NCBI RefSeq assembly: GCF_026151205.1
Contig: NC_087073.1
Coordinates: forward strand, 248,001-312,000
Reading direction: 5' to 3'
DNA: 64,000 bases
Origin: Bolinopsis microptera
Taxonomy: Eukaryota; Ctenophora; Tentaculata; Lobata; Bolinopsidae
Part shown: one piece after another, positions 56,846 to 64,000 of the stretch
Position numbering within the stretch: position 1 is the stretch's first letter
Layout: each line of letters begins with the position of its first letter
Made by a program: the position numbers and the translations under genes
Notes under the pieces: model-generated
Seen by the model: the letters and a program-made list of their open reading frames with translations, nothing else
The model's database searches: none
Told to the model about the DNA's origin: nothing

Positions 56846-59800
56846 TTATGTTCCTCCCAGTTTGCGGTAACTTAGCCTGTCTGGTGGTTTACTATCACGT
56901 GCAAAGTTTGCTGGCAGAAGCAAATTAGGTTGTTGCAATTCATGCTCTCTAACAATATTAGGTTTTATAGTGCTACGGTTAATTTCTATGGCAAGCTCAC
57001 GTGGTTTAAGTACAGGTTGTGCAGTGATTATAGGTTCAACGGCTGCCTTATGGTCAGGCTCAGCGGGTAGATTTGGATTATTACCAACTATAATCGAAGT
57101 TTCCGGCTCTGTACTCTCAGGTAAGCTAGCTGTCTTCTCTAAATCACTATCAGTAGCTGTAGATCTCTGCTCATCTCTTATCTCCAGCTCAACTCTCGGT
57201 GTATCCGGATCTGTTTGTTGCAACTGCTCTGACACAACAGATCTCTTGATTACCTGATCCAAATGCTTGCGGTAGACTCCATCAGGTGTCTTGATCAGTA
57301 GCACTTTGGTACCTTCCTTACCCTCGATAACACCGTTTCTCCAGCACTTCTTGTTCTCATCATAGAACGATATAGTGTCATCAATCTTCAGATCACGAAG
57401 TCTCGATCCAGCAATCGTGTTCTGATCGTTTAAAGCAACTTTGGCAAACTTACTACTCGAACTCGGGTGTAGAAAACTCAAGGCGTTTCTCGTCCGTCGT
57501 TTCATCATCGCAACTGCAGGCTCTACTCCGGTAGTGGTGTGTGGTGTGTTGCGGTAGTTTAGCAGCCAATCAGCCAGGTTACACATAACGTCAGGGTTTT
57601 TCAAGATCATCCGTTTCATAGCTCTTTTAAACAGTCCGACTGCAACTTCTGCTTGTCCATTACTTGCAGGTGAGTAAGCAGGAATAAGCACGTGTCGAAT
57701 CTGGTTATTATTCGTGAATACTTTAAATTCTTCTGAAGTTAAACTCGATCCATTGTCTGATACTAGTATCTTGGGTAGTCCCCAACGGCTAAAGATGTCT
57801 CGTAACTCTTGAATCACTCTCTTACTTGTAATGTTCGTCATTCTAACAACTTCTAACCATTTTGAATACGAACAGATAACTATCAGCCACATAGATCCAA
57901 GAAAGGGTCCACAGAAATCCAGATGAATCCGCTCCCAAGCCTCCATAGTTTTAGCCCATGGGTGTGGTGTAGATCTAGCGGGTTTCTTCTGGTTTAGTTG
58001 ACATGGTTCACATAGTTTAACCATTTTCTCGATCTCAGCATCCATGTTTGGCCAATAAACATAGCCTCTCGCTAGTGCTTTGGTCTGTGAAATGCCCATG
58101 TGTGTTGCATGAAGCATTGAAAGCACGCTCTTTCTCATACTCTCTGGAATAACAACTCGAGATCCCCAGACAATACAGTTCTGGTCTACTGACAACTCGT
58201 TTCGACGTGTGTAAAACGGTTTCAGCTCGACATCAACAGGGGGTTTCTCGTTCCAGCCGTCTTTAACAAACTGTAACACTCGACCAAGTGTCTTGTCTCT
58301 TCTCGTGTGACTAGCTATTAACTCAGCGTCAATCAAAGGTTTGTCATCACCGAAGTAGTGCACGCTGAAAACAGTATCTAGAGGTTTCATTTCAAACTCC
58401 TCTGTTAACTCGTCATCAAACTCTCTCGTCTCTGCCGATGTGTCTAAAGGCAGTGGAAAACGGGAACATAGATCAGCATTACAATGTTTACCAGTGGGTC
58501 GAAACTGGATCTTGTAAGTGTAACCGCTAAGGAACAATGACCATCGTTGTAAACGACCTGCCACCATGCTAGGAATCCCACGACTAGGGTGAAAGATAGA
58601 TTCCAGCGGCTTGTGGTCTGTAACTAGGGTAAATGGTCGTCCAAAAAGATAACGGTGCAGTCTCTTAGTCGCCCAAACTATTGCCAATGCTTCTTTTTCT
58701 ATCATGGAATAGTTTCTCTCAGATTTCGTCAGTGTTCGAGATATATACTCGATCGGTCGCTCTGTCCCATTTTCATCAATATGTGACATAACAGCTCCTA
58801 AACCAACGGATGAAGCGTCCGTGTCAAGCTTTAACTCCAGCTCAGGGTTGTAGACTGTTAGAACCAAGTCAGACGATAACAGTGCTTTTAACTCATCAAA
58901 AGCTCTCTTTTCTCTATCTCCAAAGTGGAAAATACTGTCAGCGGGTCTTAAACGGTTAAGTGGTTCAACAACTGTTGACATATTGGGAATAAAACGTGAA
59001 TAGTACTGTGCACCACCAAGAAATGATATCATCTCCGCTCTAGTAGTAGGATACGGTGCTCTCACTATGGTTTCAACTTTCGAACTCAGCGGTCTTATCC
59101 CGTCAGCAGATACTTCATGGCCAAGAAATGTCACCTTAGGCTCCATGAAAACACACTTGTCTAGCCGGCATTTGTAGCCTTCATTCTCTAGTGCTGTAAT
59201 CACCGTTCTCACGTTCTTCATGTGACTCTCATCATCAGGTCCTGTTATTAGAATGTCGTCAACACGCCATGCCGTGTTCTCTGTCTTTCTCAAGGTATCA
59301 TCAATCTTGCGTTCAAATATCGGTCCGGCAGATGAAATACCGAATGGTAGAGAAGTAGGACTGAACAATCCTTTGTGTGTGTTCAAAGTCACAATCTTTT
59401 GGTCACATTCTCTTAACTTCAAACTATTATAAGCGGCTCTGATATCCAGCTTAGTAAACAGTTTACCTCCGACAATCTTACTCAAGCAATCTTCTATCGT
59501 AGGAAGTGGGTAAATAGCTGTGTCAAGATTAGGATTTACGGTAGTCTTGTAGTCACCACATATGCGAATCGTACCATCCGCTTTCATGACAGGAACTATG
59601 GGTGAAGCCCAGTCTGAGTGCTCTGTTGGAATCAGCTGTCCATTCTTCACTAACTCGTCTATGGCTTTCCCAACCTTGTCTACGATGGCAAATGGGACCT
59701 GCCTTGCCTTGCAAAACTTTGCTCTCGCATCAGGCTTAAATTGTAGACAAGCTTCGAATCCTTTAACAGTTCCAACACCAGGATCGAACACAGGACTGCG

Positions 59801-61165
59801 GAGTATCTCACTAACAAATTCATCTCTCTGAAGCTTGGAGACAGCGTAAGATTGCTCAACATCAACAAGTCCTATCATATGATCCAACCAGTCTTTACCA
59901 AACATCTGGATGATCCACTCTCGACCTAGGAGTGTGGGAAACCGACAATCGACAACATATAGTGGTAAAATCCATTTCTTGCCTCTAAATTCAACGTTTA
60001 CAAGGGCCTTGCAGTCAATGCTTTCACAATTAAAATTAGCTACTCGCAATTTCTGGGAACATGGAACAATCTGGCTATCAGTTAGTCCTAGTCTAGCAAA
60101 ATCAGACTTACTTATACAGCTTAAAGATGAACCAGTATCTAACTCCATTTTCAAAATCTTATCATTAATCTTAACTTTAAGAAATGGTTTCTGATTACAA
60201 TCAATACAACTGGATAAATTACTAACAACTGATGCAGGAAGAGTACCATCGGGAACAGGAGTCTGTACTGGAATCTGGACAGGATCAGCCGTCTCCACGC
60301 AGTACAACGTGTTCTCCAACTCTTGGTGTGTGTACCCATAATCATCAGCGCAAGCGTTGCCATCATCATGATCACCAATCCCTTCAACACAATGGGATTG
60401 CTTCTTAGCAGAACGACAGTTCTTCGCGATATGTCCGGGTTTGCGACAGTTTCTGCAACGAACTTTGCAGTTTTTCGCAACATGACCACGAACAGTACAA
60501 CGTGAACAAACAATGCTAAGGTCGGCCTTCTGATGGAACTTAGAGTTTTGAGGTTTTTGAAACTTCCCGGGTTTTTGAACATAGTGTGTTGTGACTGACA
60601 TTGAACTTTGCAGAGCGTTCTCCTTCGTCTGAGCTTTATCGAACAAGCTGGCAGACGTGTCGTTGGTAGCAGATTCTGATATGAGTTCAGCACGTATCCT
60701 ATCAGAGGATAGTCCAGCCACAAAACGTGTACGCACCATTAAATCAAACAAATCACCGAACTGACAAACATTAGCAGCTTCCTTCAATCGTGACATAAAA
60801 GTACATAAGGATTCACCAGCAATCTGATTCAACGTCATAAACTTCTGCTGTTGAGCTACAATGTTTGTTTTGGGTGATAACCGATCAACAAGAGTTTTTC
60901 TCAGGGTAGCGTAGGTAGTGTCTTTAATTTCAGCTGGAAATGTAAATGCACGCAACTTCTTCAACGCGTCAGGCCCCAGATTGACTGTTAACAGTGTTCT
61001 CATGAGTTCTGCTTTTTTAGCAGTTTTCTCGTTTGCGTCATCTGGTAACTTATCTGCGTGTGCGAAAATGAACACAGAAGCAGCGTTTTCGAAGATTTCC
61101 AGCCACTCTCTGACACAATCAGTTTCCTTGGATAAGCGTAAGTTCGAAACCAGACTCGTCGCCAT
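56846..61165 (-). CDS. gag-pol polyprotein of the Ty3-type element
   Basis: 1,439 aa from ATG at 61165 (MATSLVSNL), the first base inside the 5' LTR. The open frame also runs a few codons back into the LTR. Gag-like region ~1-200; two CCHC zinc knuckles (CSRCTVRGHVAKNC, CRNCRKPGHIAKNC); aspartic protease (LDTGSSLSCIS); reverse transcriptase with KLDIRAAYNSLKL and a VDD catalytic box (AWRVDDILITG); RNase H (LKLDTDASSVGLGAVMS); integrase HHCC (HATHMGIS...CEPCQ) and DDE (HLDFCGPF; VSDNGSS; SNGQAEV). The C-terminal ~150 residues are Pro/Glu-rich. Gag and pol share one frame without a visible shift. Domain order RT-RH-IN places it in Ty3/gypsy (Metaviridae). Confidence 0.96.
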   Translation of the reverse strand: MATSLVSNLRLSKETDCVREWLEIFENAASVFIFAHADKLPDDANEKTAKKAELMRTLLTVNLGPDALKKLRAFTFPAEIKDTTYATLRKTLVDRLSPKTNIVAQQQKFMTLNQIAGESLCTFMSRLKEAANVCQFGDLFDLMVRTRFVAGLSSDRIRAELISESATNDTSASLFDKAQTKENALQSSMSVTTHYVQKPGKFQKPQNSKFHQKADLSIVCSRCTVRGHVAKNCKVRCRNCRKPGHIAKNCRSAKKQSHCVEGIGDHDDGNACADDYGYTHQELENTLYCVETADPVQIPVQTPVPDGTLPASVVSNLSSCIDCNQKPFLKVKINDKILKMELDTGSSLSCISKSDFARLGLTDSQIVPCSQKLRVANFNCESIDCKALVNVEFRGKKWILPLYVVDCRFPTLLGREWIIQMFGKDWLDHMIGLVDVEQSYAVSKLQRDEFVSEILRSPVFDPGVGTVKGFEACLQFKPDARAKFCKARQVPFAIVDKVGKAIDELVKNGQLIPTEHSDWASPIVPVMKADGTIRICGDYKTTVNPNLDTAIYPLPTIEDCLSKIVGGKLFTKLDIRAAYNSLKLRECDQKIVTLNTHKGLFSPTSLPFGISSAGPIFERKIDDTLRKTENTAWRVDDILITGPDDESHMKNVRTVITALENEGYKCRLDKCVFMEPKVTFLGHEVSADGIRPLSSKVETIVRAPYPTTRAEMISFLGGAQYYSRFIPNMSTVVEPLNRLRPADSIFHFGDREKRAFDELKALLSSDLVLTVYNPELELKLDTDASSVGLGAVMSHIDENGTERPIEYISRTLTKSERNYSMIEKEALAIVWATKRLHRYLFGRPFTLVTDHKPLESIFHPSRGIPSMVAGRLQRWSLFLSGYTYKIQFRPTGKHCNADLCSRFPLPLDTSAETREFDDELTEEFEMKPLDTVFSVHYFGDDKPLIDAELIASHTRRDKTLGRVLQFVKDGWNEKPPVDVELKPFYTRRNELSVDQNCIVWGSRVVIPESMRKSVLSMLHATHMGISQTKALARGYVYWPNMDAEIEKMVKLCEPCQLNQKKPARSTPHPWAKTMEAWERIHLDFCGPFLGSMWLIVICSYSKWLEVVRMTNITSKRVIQELRDIFSRWGLPKILVSDNGSSLTSEEFKVFTNNNQIRHVLIPAYSPASNGQAEVAVGLFKRAMKRMILKNPDVMCNLADWLLNYRNTPHTTTGVEPAVAMMKRRTRNALSFLHPSSSSKFAKVALNDQNTIAGSRLRDLKIDDTISFYDENKKCWRNGVIEGKEGTKVLLIKTPDGVYRKHLDQVIKRSVVSEQLQQTDPDTPRVELEIRDEQRSTATDSDLEKTASLPESTEPETSIIVGNNPNLPAEPDHKAAVEPIITAQPVLKPRELAIEINRSTIKPNIVREHELQQPNLLLPANFARDSKPPDRLSYRKLGGT

Positions 61166-61300
61166 TGTTATGAATCGTTGTGACAAGGTAAACGCAAGAC
61201 TAAAAGCTAAAAGCTAAACCAAAACCAAAACCAAAACCCAGGTAGTCATCCTGAATAGTATATCGGTTAATCATACAATAAATTACTAGAATATATAACA
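61166..61300 (-). repeat. 5' LTR of the Ty3-type element
   Basis: 135 bp. On the minus strand it ends CATAACA, followed immediately by ATGGCGACGAGTCTGG. The string TGGCGACGAGTCTGG starting one base in is the likely tRNA primer-binding site, so it overlaps codons 1-6 of gag. Confidence 0.92.
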
Positions 61301-61591
61301 TCTGTGCAGATCTTGTTGCGACGAGAGAGAACTTGTCGGTCTTTGTCTTGTCCCGCGACCAGGTGGGACGTATGCTCGACGAGATAGTAGGTCGAGATAG
61401 TCCCTGAACACATACTGGCATGCTGGTGAAACAGCATGTGTTCCATCTTGGAGGACACTCAGATGGTCGATCACAGACACAAGAAGTTCTTGCGTGTTCA
61501 CGTAGGAATTGATCAGTCCCTGATCATCCTGGAACTTTAAAGAACAGCGCTTTAAGATCCACGTCAGGCCACGCAGGAAGTGCACTGACAT

Positions 61592-61740
61592 CAGGGACAA
61601 AAGGATTTCGCGATTATTTTGGCCAAAAATCGCGGTACCGCGAAATTTAACAGGCTATACATTAAACTATACATAAAATTTGTCGCGGAGAATGGGAAAT
61701 TTCGCGATTTCGTACATGCCGCGAAATCCTTTTGTCCCTG
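61592..61740. mobile_element. 149-bp hAT-type MITE with 8-bp target duplication
   Basis: Terminal inverted repeats CAGGGACAAAAGGATTTCGCG-like (about 21 bp, essentially perfect). The target duplication actgacat lies at 61584-61591 and 61741-61748. An 8-bp duplication and CAGGG ends fit hAT-superfamily MITEs. It lies in the last exon of the hAT-like gene and introduces the stop that ends the upstream frame. Confidence 0.93.
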
Positions 61741-62599
61741 ACTGACATCAAGATGTCACTTCTTAACATGTTGTTAAGATGTCCCCGTGCCTTTGCCTGC
61801 GTATCCTGGTTAGTGTGGTTGGCAGCTATCTCATTGAGTGCCGCCTCATAAATGCTAAAATTTTTGATGTAGTCATCTAAAAGGTCGGCACCATGAGCCA
61901 CAAACTTAAGGTCTTTCAGGGCTTTGGGCGAATAGAGCCTCTTGCACAGAGCCTGGGCGGCAGGAAGCAGGTACTCGTAGACTTCCGAATCCCGGAAAAA
62001 AACCGATACGTCATGCACGTGCTTCTTTATGGTCTGGAGATCCGAAAATTCTTTAAGACACTTCTTCAGGACCAATTCGAGGAGATGCGATGGGTCCCAG
62101 ACTTGCATCTTTGTAACCTTTGTGTTGTTAACTACCGCAGGTGGAGGGTCCAGTTGCTGGAAGATGGCTTCCACAACCTGCGGAGATATTTAATAAAATA
62201 AAGCTTTTGATTTTAATGTATTATGTATGTATTATTATAGGAATGATCAATCATACATAAAACTAAAAGTTGGACGGATACTTTTACCACTTTAAATACA
62301 TTTATACTGATATCAGAACGCAATTTTTATATAGGTCATTACCTTGCAGACGAGAAGTTGGCCATCGTAACATCCACCAGACATTGAAGATTTGACGATG
62401 GCGCGGTCAAACCCAAATTCCTCTAGTGTCGTCAAGAACGTACGTGCCATTCCCTGACCAGTGTTATCTACACTAGCTGGAGAGCCAATGTACAATGACA
62501 TGATCAGCGGCAAGGTCAGATTATCATCAAGCGATAGCATTCGGACTGCAAGAACCATGCGTTTCCTGAAATGGGTTTCTGAATCATTCCATTGATTCA

Positions 62600-62780
62600 T
62601 TTCAAGGGTACCGCGAAAATTGACCCCCAACAATTGACCCCCAACAATTGACCCCCAACAATTGACCCCCTATGTAATTACACTGGGGTCAATTGATCGG
62701 GTTACAGTCAGGGTCAGGGTCAGGGTCAGGGGGGTCGGGGGGGGGGTCAATTATTGGGGGTAAATTGTCGCCCACCCTTT
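62600..62780. repeat. intronic gaccccc / gggtca inverted low-complexity block
   Basis: Four copies of aattgacccccaac are followed, 60 bp on, by ggggtcaattattgggggt in inverse. Between them is a G-rich (cagggt)4 run, a TCAGGG-type variant of telomeric repeat. It is located in the intron between exons 63303-63506 and 62343-62565 of the hAT-like gene. Confidence 0.75.
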
Positions 62781-63039
62781 TCGAGAGCGTTTCAAATAGG
62801 AATAAAAACCGCAAAAATTCCACAACATATTAAATTGCTGACAAATAGGAGAAAACTCATCAGATTATTGGTCTACCTATAATGTGCGTTTGTCAATTAT
62901 TGCTTATTTGATATTTTAAAATATTGCGGTCAAAACGTCCGGTTCAATTTTCTACAGAATTCTTTGTCAAATTTTAATATTTGGACTGGTTTCATAAGTA
63001 TCTCGAAAACACCCTGTACAGTGTATAATCTATATTTTT

Positions 63040-63277
63040 CAATGAAACGAAAAGTTTTCAATGAAACGAAAAGTTTTATTTTACATTCCTTTAATCATAA
63101 ATAAAATAAGAGCTTAAACCACTAATTAGTTATCTAGAAGTAAACTTGAGGAAATATTTTTGGTGTTTGTATATAATTATTTAAAAAAATTTTTTTTTGG
63201 TTGTTATTATTTTTTATTATGGTAAGTGGTTGAATTTAGTGAGACAAGGTCAGTTTCTCTATTATCTTAGAAAAATA
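63040..63277 (-). repeat. LINE 3'-end copy, same family as 48277-48522
   Basis: About 240 bp nearly identical to the end of the nested LINE fragment in copy 3, including tandem caatgaaacgaaaagtttt at the (minus-sense) 3' end and gagacaaggtcagtttctct. It lies 26 bp inside the intron downstream of the donor of exon 63303-63506. Confidence 0.88.
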
Positions 63278-64000
63278 TAACATAATATGTTATAGATTTT
63301 ACCTCATCTTTGATTGATCTTTATCGCAAGTGATGAAAAGGGGGAGCGGGAATCCAACCAAAGTCGACCTTGCAGCTTCCAGAACTTTCTCCCGCAAGAT
63401 TAGGAAGGCAGTGTCAACGATATAAGGGACAATTTCGGACGAGTGGTCCTGATTTCCCATCATCACTCCCTCCTGAATCCTCGCTGCTATCACTTGAGGA
63501 AATGATCTGAAACAAAACATGGCTGATTAGGCTGCATTATTCGGGTATTCTATCACAATTTCGCAACCGACTTCTAAACATGTAATCCTGAATCTACCAA
63601 CGTCTGGTGATCTTGGTTGAGGGAATAAGTTGAGCGAAAAAACACTGAATGCTTTTAATTTTTATAGACATACCTGTGCGAGTGATTAAGCATGATTCCT
63701 GTTATACCCACGTTTACTATTCTGAATCGGATAGTAGCCTTCATATTGGTCACTACAGGGTTCACGCTCCTTACTTCCTCCACAAACGTTACATGGCTCG
63801 AGTCCTCAATATGGTCTCTCAGACTCTTATTCATTCTGATCCACTTCCTTGATCTAAAGAATGAATGGAACGTATTAATGTTGCAAGAATTTTTCAGTAT
63901 CAACTTACTATTAATTTTAGATACAACAGCATAAAATATTTGTCACCTAATAGTCTTTAACTTGGTAACAGTTGCCCATGTTAAAGGAATGACGCGTGTT

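Larger units (their letters stand above)
56343..61300 (-). mobile_element. complete Ty3/gypsy-type LTR retrotransposon, 4,958 bp
   Basis: Two 135-bp LTRs (56343-56477 and 61166-61300) are identical by eye and begin/end TGTTAT...ATAACA. A 5-bp target duplication tctgt flanks the element (56338-56342 and 61301-61305). One long gag-pol frame lies between them on the minus strand. Identical LTRs and an undamaged frame point to a recent insertion. There is no envelope-like frame. The element interrupts the last exon of the hAT-like gene. Confidence 0.96.
55381..63853 (-). pseudogene. hAT-transposase-like multi-exon gene, interrupted by a MITE and a Ty3-type element
   Basis: Four exons fit by phase: 63674-63853, 63303-63506, 62343-62565 and 55381-62177; earlier exons probably lie beyond the window. 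Features in order: SRKWIRMNKSLRDH; ITCDKDQSKMRKRMV (possible first RNase-H Asp); SSMSGGCYDGQLL (hAT-like second acidic block); WDPSHLLELVLKKCL (hAT-type HxxL helix); HFLRGLTWILKRCSLKFQDD; a zinc-binding CSLCHAYVPDN...HGQGQC; and SEALCETLGSEMEMYH, similar to the hAT C-terminal dimerisation block. The stop is at 55381. The last exon is split by a 149-bp MITE (61592-61740) and a 4,958-bp LTR element (56343-61300). Discounting each insert with one target-site copy leaves 1,677 nt, exactly 559 codons in frame. In the present state the frame stops inside the MITE. Spliced structure suggests a domesticated transposase or a recent host-like gene family; the function is unknown. Confidence 0.72.

Noticed and set aside
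63900-63950. Extra upstream exon of the hAT-like gene with donor GTAAGT near 63905
   Set aside because: The only phase compatible with the next exon contains an in-frame TAA, so the candidate was dropped.

Overview
This 64 kb window is eukaryotic and animal-like. Genes are split by GT-AG introns and the conserved ones are metazoan: a SLC9A8-type Na+/H+ exchanger, a TTLL12-like protein and the rRNA-processing factor RRP7A. The DNA is AT-rich and crowded with minisatellites, foldback elements, LINEs, hAT-type MITEs and an apparently young Ty3-type LTR element. I read it as an invertebrate, possibly an early-branching animal. The species cannot be told from the sequence.

Layout. (1) 1-5865 is a 35-bp satellite, about 167 copies. 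(2) 5.9-16.9 kb has no convincing conserved gene. It holds six minisatellites and two large inverted-repeat structures; the larger (about 10063-13577) lies between two arrays of the same 54-bp unit. (3) 16.9-32.6 kb is a block of four minus-strand host genes: RRP7A (31440-32560), a small unrecognised two-exon gene (30194-30897), a TTLL12-like gene carrying UBA and CS domains in one open frame (26896-29229), and an 11-exon SLC9A8-like gene (16925-26240). Nearly every SLC9A8 intron carries a minisatellite. Several of these arrays are built from the gene's own exon edges including splice sites. (4) 32.6-55.4 kb is a transposon graveyard. It has two hAT-type elements starting CAGTGGCG, a 482-aa ORF joining a coiled coil, an AlkB-like dioxygenase and an SGNH hydrolase, three copies of a LINE whose ORF2 is PHD finger + APE endonuclease + reverse transcriptase, a fragment of a second LINE nested in one of them, a piece of a LINE with a restriction-like endonuclease, and a two-copy repeat broken by further insertions. 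(5) 55.4-63.9 kb is a minus-strand, multi-exon hAT-transposase-like gene. Its last exon is interrupted by a 149-bp MITE with an 8-bp target duplication and by a complete Ty3-type element with identical 135-bp LTRs and a 5-bp target duplication. The reading frame is continuous across both sites if the insertions are discounted.

The four host genes share a strand but show no sign of working together: ion exchange in Golgi/endosomes, tubulin-ligase-like pseudoenzyme, ribosome biogenesis, unknown. Exon limits were derived by hand from frame, phase and splice-site fit plus family knowledge; no alignment or transcript data were available.
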